Shown: in pieces, positions 22,448 to 30,916 of the stretch
How positions within the stretch are numbered: position 1 is the stretch's first letter
Layout: each line of letters starts with the position of its first letter
Assembly: GCA_017860275.1 (NCBI GenBank)
Contig: JAFNAQ010000015.1
Location: 1-33,759 of the forward strand
Direction of reading: 5' to 3'
Length of the DNA stretch: 33,759 nt
Source: Bacteroidota bacterium
Lineage (GTDB): Bacteria > Bacteroidota > Bacteroidia > Bacteroidales > P3
Translations under genes and position numbers: made by a program
The notes under the pieces: generated by a model
Database searches by the model: none
The model's input: the letters and a program-made list of their open reading frames with translations, nothing else
What the model was told of the DNA's origin: nothing

Positions 22448-23848
22448 TTATATCTCTATTGTTTCTTTTTTTGAAGGGATATATATTCTATCATATCCAC
22501 TTTTATTCAATTTTTCACTAAAGGCAATCTGAGTTTCTTCCTCACCATGAACTAGGAATATCTTTTTAATTTCTGATTTTTGTTGGCATTCCAAGAATTT
22601 TAGCATTTCTTCATAGTCCGCATGAGCAGAATAAGAGTCAATAGTTCTAATTTCTGCCTTTACTCTATGAACAATACCAAAAATAGATACAGAAGAATCT
22701 CCTCTAAGAATTTTATTTCCTAATGTAGTTGGAGCACAATATCCTACTCCAAGAATAGTAGTACTAGGATTCTCAATATTATTTGCAATATGATGTTTAA
22801 CTCTACCAGCTTCCATCATCCCAGATGCAGAGATAATTATCATAGGTCTGTGATTAGAGTTTAGAGCCTTTGATTCTTCTGTTGAACGTATATAATGAAG
22901 TCTATCAAAGCCAAATGGGTCTTTGTCTATCTTCATATATTCTTTTATCTCATCGTTAAAACATTCAGTATGTAAGCGTAGAATATTTGTTGCATTTAAG
23001 CTAAGAGGACTATCCACATAAACATCAACATCTGGTAAGACTTCTCTTTGAGTCAGTTTATCCAGGGCATAGATTATCTCTTGAGCTCTTCCAATTGCAA
23101 AGGCAGGAATAATTAATTTACCCTTCTTTTTGCAGCAAGTGTCAATAACAGCCCTGAGTAATTGTTCTTCCGATTTGTCAATAGGTTCATGGAGTCTATC
23201 TCCATAGGTAGATTCCATAATAATATAATCTGCTTGAGGAAATGCTTGAGGTTCCTTTAGAATACGTTTAGAGTAACGACCAATATCACCAGTAAATGCA
23301 ATGCGAGTAACTTTACCTTCTTCCTTTATAACCAAATTTACTGTAGCACTACCAAGAATATGACCATTATCAGTAAATTTAATAGAAATATTAGGGTCAA
23401 TAAAAAATTCTCTTTCGTAAGGTATGCTAATAAAAAACTGCATAGCCTCCTGTGCATCTGCCAGAGTAAAAATTGGTTCAACAGGTTCGAGACCTTGTCT
23501 TGCTCTTTTTTTGTTGAAGGTAGCTGTATCGAGTTCTTGTATATTTCCACTATCTGCTAACATAATTGAGCAAAGGTCACGGGTTGCTGGAGTACAGAAA
23601 ATAGTACCATTAAAGCCTAACTTAACAATATATGGAATTAAACCAGAGTGGTCAATATGAGGATGAGAAAGGATAAGAAAATCAATTTCTTTTGGATCAA
23701 ATCCCAAATCCCTATTATCAGCATCAGTATCAAGACCCTTACCTTGAAACATACCACAATCAAGTAATATTTTCTTGCCATTATTAGTAGTAATTAAATG
23801 TTTACTACCAGTAACTTCTTTAGCTGCACCTAAAAATTCTATTTTCAT
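22448..23848 (-). CDS. MBL-fold beta-CASP RNA-processing exonuclease
   Basis: This protein of 466 residues is a metallo-beta-lactamase of the CPSF/beta-CASP class. The zinc motif HxHxDH appears as LILSHPHIDHSGLIPYI (about 57-73); further zinc ligands lie in TDNGHILGSATV and FTGDIGRYS. The beta-CASP insertion starts near MESTYGDRLHE, and the RMMBL end contains SYSAHADYEEMLKFL and LVHGEEET. Such enzymes cut or trim RNA. The start MKIEFLGAAKEVTGSKHL is typical of the bacterial single-domain group. It heads the operon with the thioredoxin-like gene and aroQ. Confidence 0.9.
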   Translation of the reverse strand: MKIEFLGAAKEVTGSKHLITTNNGKKILLDCGMFQGKGLDTDADNRDLGFDPKEIDFLILSHPHIDHSGLIPYIVKLGFNGTIFCTPATRDLCSIMLADSGNIQELDTATFNKKRARQGLEPVEPIFTLADAQEAMQFFISIPYEREFFIDPNISIKFTDNGHILGSATVNLVIKEEGKVTRIAFTGDIGRYSKRILKEPQAFPQADYIIMESTYGDRLHEPIDKSEEQLLRAVIDTCCKKKGKLIIPAFAIGRAQEIIYALDKLTQREVLPDVDVYVDSPLSLNATNILRLHTECFNDEIKEYMKIDKDPFGFDRLHYIRSTEESKALNSNHRPMIIISASGMMEAGRVKHHIANNIENPSTTILGVGYCAPTTLGNKILRGDSSVSIFGIVHRVKAEIRTIDSYSAHADYEEMLKFLECQQKSEIKKIFLVHGEEETQIAFSEKLNKSGYDRIYIPSKKETIEI

Positions 23849-23876
23849 AACAGTACATTTTATAGTTTAATATTAG

Positions 23877-23884
23877 CAAAGGTA
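23877..23884 (-). promoter_or_regulatory. -7 box for the MBL-aroQ operon
   Basis: The - strand reads TACCTTTG 29 nt before the MBL start codon. No good -33 TTTG is seen at the right distance. Confidence 0.5.
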
Positions 23885-23918
23885 AGTTTTTTTTATAATT
23901 ATGTATAGAAAAAAGATG

Positions 23919-23926
23919 TATTTTTG
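23919..23926 (+). promoter_or_regulatory. -7 box for the lipoprotein operon
   Basis: TATTTTTG lies 28 nt before the ATG at 23955 and fits TAnnTTTG. Its position inside the upstream extension of the open frame supports the downstream start. The -33 element is weak. Confidence 0.5.
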
Positions 23927-23954
23927 TGCTTTGAATAAAAAAATCCCTTTTAAT

Positions 23955-24686
23955 ATGAAAAATCAAGGATTAATATTTACAGTTATTTTCATCGTTTTAT
24001 TATCTATTGGCTTAGATTCTTGCAATAAAAAGAAAGAAGAAAAGGCTAAATCAAATCCAAAAACTCCTACTAAAGAATTTGTTCTTCCACAAGGAATTGC
24101 TCTTGGAGACATGAAATTAAAAGACTCTCAAAATAATATTCATAATGTATTATACTTCCTTGTTGCAAAGGATAAAGAGAATAGGGTTAACCTTGAACCT
24201 ATCAATACTTGTATGAGTAAGATTATGGATGATTTTAAGTTAAGGGTTAATAATCAAGGCGACAAGACTAAAGAAAGCTTCTTAGAAATCAAGCCTTACT
24301 ATTTTCAATTAAATAAAGATTTATATAGCTGTTTGCTAAGGATTAGATTTGCAATTTCATGCAAAGATACATTAACAGAGTACAAAGCAATCAATTATTC
24401 TCTCCAAAATAATAAGAATTTGAGCTTTGATGATGTTTTTTCTATTACTGAATCAAATCTTAAAGCCTTTTTGACGTTAATAGAACACAGGACCATTAAA
24501 CTTAGTGAGCTAAAGAGATCCGATTTTAATATTGAACAAGATTCAATCTCATTTAATATTATTCAATCTCAACCAATAAACAAGAATATTCAAAAGAGAT
24601 ATAAGCAAAGTATAGATAAACTTAAGCCATTTATTAAACCACAATTAGCTAAGACGATAAAAAAATCAGTAGAGGTCAAAAAATAA
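23955..24686 (+). CDS. Hypothetical lipoprotein (possibly DUF3298-like)
   Basis: ATG 23955 starts a lipoprotein signal (MKNQGLIFTVIFIVLLSIGL, then DSC), giving 243 residues; an upstream in-frame ATG at 23901 lies before the -7 box and is rejected. After a Lys-rich linker, the domain has strands YYFQLNKDLYSCLLRIRFAI and the phrase NLSFDDVFSITESNLKAFLTLI, which recalls the 'lsf.dlF' segment of DUF3298/RsiV-like domains. I do not claim that family firmly. It is anchored in a membrane facing the periplasm or surface and heads an operon with a GH25 lysozyme 4 nt downstream. Confidence 0.7.
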   Translation: MKNQGLIFTVIFIVLLSIGLDSCNKKKEEKAKSNPKTPTKEFVLPQGIALGDMKLKDSQNNIHNVLYFLVAKDKENRVNLEPINTCMSKIMDDFKLRVNNQGDKTKESFLEIKPYYFQLNKDLYSCLLRIRFAISCKDTLTEYKAINYSLQNNKNLSFDDVFSITESNLKAFLTLIEHRTIKLSELKRSDFNIEQDSISFNIIQSQPINKNIQKRYKQSIDKLKPFIKPQLAKTIKKSVEVKK

Positions 24687-24690
24687 TTCG

Positions 24691-25476
24691 ATGATGATTC
24701 AAGGCAGAAGAGGAATTAAAAAAACAATAACATGGATAGTATTTATAATCTTACTATCGGTTTTTGGTTTGTTTCTCTATAAGTATGGAATAAATTATTA
24801 TAAGACCTTCTATGCCTGTAGTGGGGTTAAGATAAATGCTTATAAATATCCAATCCTAGGAATAGATGTTTCGGCTCACCAAAAGGATATAGATTGGGAT
24901 AAGGTATATGATGCTAATGTAAAGTTTGCATTTATTAAAGCAACTGAAGGAGAAAGTTTTGTTGATAAGAAGTTTAAAACAAACCTTGACGGGGCAAGAA
25001 AGAATGATATCTTTGTTGGAGCCTACCATTTCTTTCGTTTTAGTAAGTCAGGAAAGATACAAGCGCAAAACTTTATTAAAACAGTCCCTAACGAAAAGCT
25101 TGACTTTCCTCCTGTGTTAGATGTAGAGCTTTACGGTAACTTTCTTTCATCCTTCAATGACGAAAAAGTTGTCTCGGAGATTTTTATTTTTCTTCGAGAA
25201 ATTGAAAAATACTTTAAGGTTAAGCCTATTATCTACACCAATAGCGATACATATAAGCGATATATTAAGGGGAATTTCGATGATTATGATATATGGATGT
25301 CGAAGCTCTGCTCGGAGCCAACAACAAAGAACTGGAGGTTTTGGCAGTATTCTCACGATGGAACTCTAACAGGGATTAGTGCAGACGTTGACCTAAATAC
25401 ATTTAACGGAGGATTTGAGGAGCTTGATAAATATATTAACTCAAAAAAAAGAATTAATGAAGATACTTATAATTGA
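24691..25476 (+). CDS. Glycoside hydrolase family 25 lysozyme
   Basis: The 261-residue protein has an N-terminal membrane anchor (about 10-32, TITWIVFIILLSVFGLFLYK) and one GH25 domain (about 50-255). GH25 muramidases cut the beta-1,4 link between MurNAc and GlcNAc. Family motifs are ILGIDVSAHQKDIDWDKV with the catalytic-face Asp, FIKATEGESFVDKKF, GAYHFFRFS, FPPVLDVELYG with the catalytic DxE, IIYTNSDTYKRYI, and WRFWQYSHDGTLTGISADVD. A host role in cell wall remodelling is likely because it is part of a chromosomal operon and far from the prophage. It overlaps the next gene by 20 nt. Confidence 0.92.
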   Translation: MMIQGRRGIKKTITWIVFIILLSVFGLFLYKYGINYYKTFYACSGVKINAYKYPILGIDVSAHQKDIDWDKVYDANVKFAFIKATEGESFVDKKFKTNLDGARKNDIFVGAYHFFRFSKSGKIQAQNFIKTVPNEKLDFPPVLDVELYGNFLSSFNDEKVVSEIFIFLREIEKYFKVKPIIYTNSDTYKRYIKGNFDDYDIWMSKLCSEPTTKNWRFWQYSHDGTLTGISADVDLNTFNGGFEELDKYINSKKRINEDTYN

Positions 25477-26398
25477 TAATGCTCACCCAATATTAATCGA
25501 AAACCTAGAAAAGGCAGGCTTGGAGCTTGTTCTTAGACCTGATTATTCGAGAGAGGATTTACTTGGTGATATAGAAAACTATGTTGGAGTTGTTCTTAGG
25601 AGCAAGATAGTAATGGATAAGGAGGTTATGGATAAGGCAAAGAGGCTTCGCTTTATTGCTAGAGAGGGGGCAGGGCTTGATGCCATTGATCTTGACTATG
25701 CAGCCTTCAAGGGTATTGAGGTTTTGAACTCTCCTGAGGGCAATCGTGACGCAGTAGGGGAGCATGCACTTGGAATGCTCTTAGCATTATTTAATAAATT
25801 AGTAATTGCGGATTCAGAGGTTAGGCAGGGTTTGTGGAATAGGGAAAAGAACAGAGGATTAGAAATAAAAGGAAAAACAATTGGTATAATTGGATATGGA
25901 AATATGGGTAATGCCTTTGCAAAGAGACTTTCGGGATTTGAAGCAAGAGTGATTGCATACGATAAATATAAGGCAAACTACTCAAATGAGTACGCAAAAG
26001 AGGTGTCATTGGAAGTCCTATTTCAAGAATCTGATATTCTTTCACTGCATATCCCATTAACAGAGGAAACGAAATTTATGGTTGATAAGGAGTTTCTAAA
26101 TAAGTTCTCAAAGCCTATTTATATCATAAATACAGCTAGGGGAAAGGTTGTAAAGACAAGAGATTTGGTTGAAGCACTAAATGAGAAGAGAGTCTTAGGT
26201 GCTTGCCTTGATGTATTAGAATTTGAAGCCTTTTCATCGGAACTTGATTCCAAAAATGGTGTGCCAGAGGAATTACAAGAGTTATTCTCAATGCCAAACA
26301 CCGTTCTTAGTCCTCATGTTGCTGGTTGGAGCGTAGAGTCTTATTATAAGCTAGCCTATTTTCTTTCTCAGAAGATAATAGATTGTTTAAAGAAGTAA
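25457..26398 (+). CDS. NAD-dependent 2-hydroxyacid dehydrogenase (phosphoglycerate dehydrogenase-like)
   Basis: The 313-residue protein is a D-isomer-specific 2-hydroxyacid dehydrogenase. The Rossmann motif is TIGIIGYGNMGNAFAKRL, the substrate-side Arg lies in INTARGKVVKT, the Glu of the triad near ACLDVLEFE, and the catalytic His in LSPHVAGWS. REGAGLDAIDLDYAAFKGIE and SPEGNRDAVGEHALGMLL are typical of SerA-type enzymes, but the C-terminal ACT domain of long SerA is absent, so the substrate is not certain. ATG 25457 is used; an upstream in-frame start lies deeper in the lysozyme gene. Confidence 0.9.
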   Translation: MKILIIDNAHPILIENLEKAGLELVLRPDYSREDLLGDIENYVGVVLRSKIVMDKEVMDKAKRLRFIAREGAGLDAIDLDYAAFKGIEVLNSPEGNRDAVGEHALGMLLALFNKLVIADSEVRQGLWNREKNRGLEIKGKTIGIIGYGNMGNAFAKRLSGFEARVIAYDKYKANYSNEYAKEVSLEVLFQESDILSLHIPLTEETKFMVDKEFLNKFSKPIYIINTARGKVVKTRDLVEALNEKRVLGACLDVLEFEAFSSELDSKNGVPEELQELFSMPNTVLSPHVAGWSVESYYKLAYFLSQKIIDCLKK

Positions 26399-26423
26399 AA
26401 TAATAAATATAAAGATTGAAGAA

Positions 26424-26771
26424 ATGGAAGAGAGAGTAAAGAAAAACATTGGTATTTTAGACTTGGATAAGACTAATGGATTATATCAGTTATGTAATGG
26501 TTATGTGTTTAAGGAGTGCGCAATCGAAGACTTTGTTAATGGAATGAATAACCCTAAGGAGTTAACGCTTAAGATAGAGCTTAAGTCAAGACTCTATGTG
26601 TTGCTTTCCTATTATGGAGTAATATTCGGAGACTTTGAAAAGGATAGACGCAAAGAGATATTAAAGGCATTTAATATCTCAGCGGATATATATAATATGA
26701 AAAAGGCACAAAACACCTCCTCAAAGAACAAAGAATTTATCCAAAAGCTTTCTTCTATATTGGGCTGTTAA
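26424..26771 (+). CDS. Hypothetical protein
   Basis: The 115-residue product is soluble, mixed charge and mostly helical (for example DRRKEILKAFNISADIYNMK). There is no signal peptide, membrane segment or motif I recognise. It follows the dehydrogenase by 25 nt and precedes a 15-bp hairpin at 26846, so it is probably the last gene of the lipoprotein-lysozyme-dehydrogenase operon. Confidence 0.6.
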   Translation: MEERVKKNIGILDLDKTNGLYQLCNGYVFKECAIEDFVNGMNNPKELTLKIELKSRLYVLLSYYGVIFGDFEKDRRKEILKAFNISADIYNMKKAQNTSSKNKEFIQKLSSILGC

Positions 26772-26845
26772 TTTTAAGAAACAGAATTAAGCCCCTAACC
26801 TAAAAAATCCTTGTTTTTGCGCTCAGAAATAAGGATATAGCGGCG

Positions 26846-26881
26846 TAACTCCTTATTCTATTTTTCTAGAATAAGGAGTTA
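26846..26881. terminator. 15-bp perfect hairpin after the lysozyme operon
   Basis: TAACTCCTTATTCTA (26846-26860) pairs with TAGAATAAGGAGTTA (26867-26881) around a TTTTTC loop. There is no clear T tract after the stem, so it may also be an mRNA-end or repeat element. The rest of the gap 26,772-27,211 has only short phased repeats and no gene. Confidence 0.6.
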
Positions 26882-26897
26882 TTCCAATAAAACAGCT

Positions 26898-27035
26898 ATT
26901 CCCCTGGATTTTAATGAGATTTCCCCAAAACTTTCTCTGAGAAAAATAAAAAGATAAGAGGAGAAAAATAAAAAAGAGTAGCTTTCGTCGAAAAAAGAGC
27001 TACTTTCCCCCAAAAAGAGTGAAATTAAAGAATTT
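26898..27035. repeat. Weak phased repeats in the 26.8-27.2 kb gap
   Basis: TTCCCC recurs at 26899 and 26921 (22 bp) with TGAGA at the end of each unit. AAAGAG recurs at 26973, 26994 and 27014 (21 and 20 bp), the first two in the context AGTAGCTTTCG and AGCTACTTTCC. These are short, degenerate copies of the kind of array seen at 13,424-13,736, with different cores. Confidence 0.45.
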
Positions 27036-27211
27036 TCCCTCTAAATCCCCGAAATCATTTATGAGTAATTAACCAACCATTTACTCGAAGCCAACCACAG
27101 CCAAGAAATATCCCAAGCATTAACCCTCAAAATATTAATACAAATTAACCCCAAACCCTGCACAATGTTACAAAAAAGCAGCTTTCGTCCCTTTTTTGTT
27201 AATAATACCTA

Positions 27212-27409
27212 CTACTCCATAATCTCACCAATGATTTCTTGGATGTTTTCGTTGGTGGTTTGGAGTTTTGTTTTGCAGATTTGGATTAGTTGGAGGGAGT
27301 GTTTGATTTTTTCTCCCATTTGGTCGATAGGCATTTCACCGTCTTCCAATTGTGCAACAATTAGATTTAACTCCTTAATCGCCTCTTCGTATGTAATTTC
27401 TGTATTCAT
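27212..27409 (-). CDS. xseB: Exodeoxyribonuclease VII small subunit
   Basis: The 65-residue protein has the XseB layout: two helices with YEEAIKELNLIVAQLEDGEM and a second helix KIKHSLQLIQICKTKLQ. It binds several-fold to XseA to form exonuclease VII, which degrades single-stranded DNA from both ends. It starts 5 nt after the xseA stop on the - strand. Confidence 0.93.
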   Translation of the reverse strand: MNTEITYEEAIKELNLIVAQLEDGEMPIDQMGEKIKHSLQLIQICKTKLQTTNENIQEIIGEIME

Positions 27410-27414
27410 AATTA

Positions 27415-28590
27415 TTAAATTGTTGATTCTATTGTTCCGTCTTGGAATTGGGTGGTTATCTTGTCGCCTTGCTTTAGCTCCTGCTTGGATTTTATTATTC
27501 TATTATCCTTTAAGGTTATGGTGTAGCCTCTTTTTAATAGGTTGTTAGGATTGAGTAGGGTGATATATTTCTCAAGGGCTTTTAGTTGGTTTTCTTCAGT
27601 AATCAGACGATTCTTGGAGCTTTGTTTAATTTGAATTAATAGCCTTTGAAGATTATTGCCCTCAATCTCTATTCTCTTTTTGGATAGATTAACTAATCTT
27701 TTCTTTATATCTTCAATTTCTTGGTCGAAGGCTCTAAAGCGATTGAGTATAAAGTCAGCAAGTTCTGTTGGGGTGATTGCATTCTTGTAGGCAACCATTT
27801 CGGCAACAGTTTCATTGGTTGAGTGTCCAATTCCTGTAAGAACAGGTAGGGGAAAATTAGCGATAGTCTTTGATAGCTCATAGTTATTATAACAACTTAG
27901 TCCAATATCTCCTCCTCCTCCTCTGATTATTAGCACGGCATCGAAATGCTTTTTTACTTTCTCTACTGCTTCAAGAGCTTGAATTAGAGTTTCCACCGCA
28001 TTATCCCCTTGCAAAAGAGATGGGAATAGGTAAGTGAAGAGTTTGTAATTTTTCTCTTGGTCGATAATATTCATGAAATCAGAATATCCTTTGGAGGTTT
28101 GAACAGATATTATTGCAAGTCGTTGTGGTAAGAGGGCTAAAGGGAGTGTGCTATTGGCGTGGAATAAATCTTCTTTTTTTAACCTTTCAATTGTTTCCTG
28201 CCTTTCTTTCTCTAACTCACCCAAGGTAAACATTGGGTCAATATCAATAATATTAAGACTCAATCCGTGAAGAGTGTCAAAGTTGATGCGGCATTGAAAT
28301 AATATTGTTACACCATCCTTTATTGGCTCTTTTGTGAAATATATAAATTTCTTGCTGATTGATTCAAAGTCATTCTTCCATATAATAGCTCTTGTCTGAG
28401 CTACAATTCTCCCTTCTTTCTTCTCTACCAAATCGGGATAGCAATGACCTGAATGTGTGTAATGATTTAGTTTTATCATTTCAGCCTTTACCCAAAACAA
28501 TGAGGAGTATCGACCAATAATAGTCTTTTGAATACTCGACATTACTTCCAGCAATGAAAAAAACTTGGTTTGGTTTTCTATATTTGGCAT
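27415..28590 (-). CDS. xseA: Exodeoxyribonuclease VII large subunit
   Basis: The 391-residue catalytic subunit has an N-terminal OB-fold (about 10-105, including FWVKAEMIKLNHYTHSGHCY) that binds single-stranded DNA, then the catalytic core (about 125-300) with LAIISVQTSKGYSDFMNI, VLIIRGGGGDIGLSC and GIGHSTNETVAEMVA, and a C-terminal coiled coil for XseB. The GIGHxxN segment has Asn where the E. coli enzyme has Asp; I recall this being common in Bacteroidota, so it need not mean inactivity. The start follows the stop of the 734-residue gene by 1 nt, and xseB follows. Confidence 0.93.
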   Translation of the reverse strand: MPNIENQTKFFSLLEVMSSIQKTIIGRYSSLFWVKAEMIKLNHYTHSGHCYPDLVEKKEGRIVAQTRAIIWKNDFESISKKFIYFTKEPIKDGVTILFQCRINFDTLHGLSLNIIDIDPMFTLGELEKERQETIERLKKEDLFHANSTLPLALLPQRLAIISVQTSKGYSDFMNIIDQEKNYKLFTYLFPSLLQGDNAVETLIQALEAVEKVKKHFDAVLIIRGGGGDIGLSCYNNYELSKTIANFPLPVLTGIGHSTNETVAEMVAYKNAITPTELADFILNRFRAFDQEIEDIKKRLVNLSKKRIEIEGNNLQRLLIQIKQSSKNRLITEENQLKALEKYITLLNPNNLLKRGYTITLKDNRIIKSKQELKQGDKITTQFQDGTIESTI

Positions 28591-28591
28591 A

Positions 28592-30796
28592 CTACTCTCC
28601 TTTTTGCCACTTTATAAGATATTTTTTATAGGACTTGTAGAAGTATTTAAACCATTTATTGTCTTTGTATAGGTCGTTAACCTTATTACTCTCATTAATT
28701 TTATCTTGACGTTTTACTAAATCAAGTGACATCATCTTTCCAATTTTTTTCTGTGCTTGCTTAGTTTGTTTTGCTTTATATCCAATGTCTTTTAGAGCAC
28801 CTAAAGCCTCTAATGAACCAAAGTATTGTTTGTATTTAACCATTTGTTCCATTGATTTAATAATCAAATCATCGTTTCCAAAGTTTACTAATATTTCTCT
28901 AAGAGGTTTATGTTCAACACTGAGTTCTGCTAATTGATAGTCATTGAAGAATTGTTCTAATGTAGAATAGCTAAGAATGAATTTCATTGTGTCTTTTTCT
29001 TCTAATAGCTTAAGGGAAGCCTCTTTCATCCCCATATATTCTATAGGTTTTTCGATTTGTCTCTTGAGTTGACGTAATCTTTGTTTATCTAATCTGCACT
29101 CCGATGAACCTTTAATCTGCATTGCTTTATTTATCATATCATCAGCCTTGTAGAAATCGTTTTTTCTTATGCAGTCAATAATATTATAAGCAAATACATC
29201 TATTTCATCTTGTTTCTTTTGACAAACTTTTTGATCAATTACTCTTATGTAGCTATTCATTATTCTAATAATAGCAGTATCTTCCTTCATCTTATATGTA
29301 GTGATGAGGTCATTTGTTTTCTCAACTAAACTATCAGCCCTTTTTACATCGCCTTGGAAAATTGAATATTCTGCCGAAGACATTCTTCTTGCAGTAATTT
29401 CTCTTATGGCTGCAATATACATCTTCTCAACTTCCTGTTTCTCTAAATCAATCTTAGCTAAGCGATTTGCTTTATTGAGAACATCTAATGCTGCCTCAAA
29501 ATTGCTTACGGTCATAAATGTACGGCTTTCATAGAACTTATCTTCTATTTCTTTCTTTAAAGATTTTGTTTTTGTTGATTCAACGGCTAAACTTTTTTGA
29601 GGTAATTTATTCTCAGAGGAAGGAATATAATCTTTCTCTATTTGTTTGATATTAGCTTTAGCATCAATTGTTGAGTCTTTTGCGTAATGAGCATATTTAT
29701 CAGCGTAACCAATATTTGGCACTGCATTTTCTATTGAGTCAAGTTTCATATCTACTGGAGTCTTTGAACCTTGTATAGATGCTATACTTCTTAAGGCATC
29801 TTCTTCGAATTTTCCTCCTATCAATGATGCTAAATCTTTTACTTTTTGAATTTTTTCAAGTTTGGCTTCATTATTCGTAGCATCATTTAATTCTTTTGCT
29901 TCTACGATATATGAGTTTACAACATCTTTGACTATTGTTGTAAAGCTTGCCGTGTCTGAAATATTCTGACGGTTCTTTTGGAAATATTCAAAAGTATTTT
30001 GAACAAAGTCTCCTGCAACATCTGTCTTACTCATTGAAATAGCTCTCTTTGTGATATCTATATGATCTTTATAAATACCATTTTGGCAGTTTGAGAGCAT
30101 TGTGTTTACTACTTTCTTGTTGCAAATGTTATAGGAATCATTAATACAATATTTATCTAATTCGTTAAGTATATCAGTAGCATATGCAAATTTCCCATCA
30201 TTAATTAGAGATAATGCTTTTGCAAGGTTTCTATCATATGCATAGACAATAAGACTTTTGCATAAAAGAGCTTGTTCCTCAGTTGGAGACATTGTGTTTA
30301 TTATATTTATTAGGCTAGATGTAGTGTTTGTTATTTTCCCTGAGTCTAGTTTTATCTTTGCTAGCTCATAGTTTGCCATTAAGTTTTTTGGCTCATAGGC
30401 TATGGACTTTTGTAGGTATTCGTAAGCTTTTTGTTTCTCATTATTTGATATACATGATATAGCTTTTCTGTAGAACCAATCCCCAACTCTTGGTGTTAAA
30501 AAATCTACCATTTCTTTGTTTTGCTTTACCAATGTGCTAAGTTCGATCAGGTTTCTATATATTTGGTTGTCTTTCTTGTATATATCATATTTTATTACAA
30601 TATCCTCAGCATTTTTAATCTGAATGGTATATACAGGTATCATGTCCAATTTTTCAGAGGAAAAAGAACTCATAAGAGTTATTTGTTTTTGTATTTCCTC
30701 GACAATATCTTTTCGCTTTGAATCTGAAAGAACTTGTGAGAATGAAGATAGAGAAGTAAAGATAAATAATAATAGGATTGAAATCTTTTTAATCAT
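28592..30796 (-). CDS. Large exported helical-repeat protein of unknown function
   Basis: This 734-residue protein starts with a signal peptide (MIKKISILLLFIFTSLSSFS). The rest is almost entirely helical. Residues about 105-150 contain a TPR-like unit (KAYEYLQKSIAYEPKNLMAN), and similar units recur near 430-470 (NFEAALDVLNKANRLAKIDL) and 545-575. The C-terminus is very basic (YKDNKWFKYFYKSYKKYL). I do not recognise a named family. It is the first gene of an operon with xseA (1 nt gap) and xseB, though a periplasmic protein has no evident link to a cytoplasmic nuclease; shared transcription may be incidental. Confidence 0.75.
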   Translation of the reverse strand: MIKKISILLLFIFTSLSSFSQVLSDSKRKDIVEEIQKQITLMSSFSSEKLDMIPVYTIQIKNAEDIVIKYDIYKKDNQIYRNLIELSTLVKQNKEMVDFLTPRVGDWFYRKAISCISNNEKQKAYEYLQKSIAYEPKNLMANYELAKIKLDSGKITNTTSSLINIINTMSPTEEQALLCKSLIVYAYDRNLAKALSLINDGKFAYATDILNELDKYCINDSYNICNKKVVNTMLSNCQNGIYKDHIDITKRAISMSKTDVAGDFVQNTFEYFQKNRQNISDTASFTTIVKDVVNSYIVEAKELNDATNNEAKLEKIQKVKDLASLIGGKFEEDALRSIASIQGSKTPVDMKLDSIENAVPNIGYADKYAHYAKDSTIDAKANIKQIEKDYIPSSENKLPQKSLAVESTKTKSLKKEIEDKFYESRTFMTVSNFEAALDVLNKANRLAKIDLEKQEVEKMYIAAIREITARRMSSAEYSIFQGDVKRADSLVEKTNDLITTYKMKEDTAIIRIMNSYIRVIDQKVCQKKQDEIDVFAYNIIDCIRKNDFYKADDMINKAMQIKGSSECRLDKQRLRQLKRQIEKPIEYMGMKEASLKLLEEKDTMKFILSYSTLEQFFNDYQLAELSVEHKPLREILVNFGNDDLIIKSMEQMVKYKQYFGSLEALGALKDIGYKAKQTKQAQKKIGKMMSLDLVKRQDKINESNKVNDLYKDNKWFKYFYKSYKKYLIKWQKGE

Positions 30797-30837
30797 AGTT
30801 TGTTTATATTTCTATGTTTTAAATGTTTTATAAGTTA

Positions 30838-30845
30838 CAAATGTA
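30838..30845 (-). promoter_or_regulatory. -7 box for the 734-residue gene and xseAB
   Basis: The - strand reads TACATTTG 42 nt before the start codon. No -33 TTTG lies at standard spacing. Confidence 0.45.
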
Positions 30846-30888
30846 CAAATATTTGATTTAATAATAACGCTAATATTGCAAAGAATTG

Positions 30889-30896
30889 TAATTTTG
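30889..30896 (+). promoter_or_regulatory. -7 box for the lytic transglycosylase gene
   Basis: TAATTTTG lies 20 nt before ATG 30917. The -33 element is not evident. Confidence 0.45.
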
Positions 30897-30916
30897 CAGC
30901 ATCAAATAAAAACACT

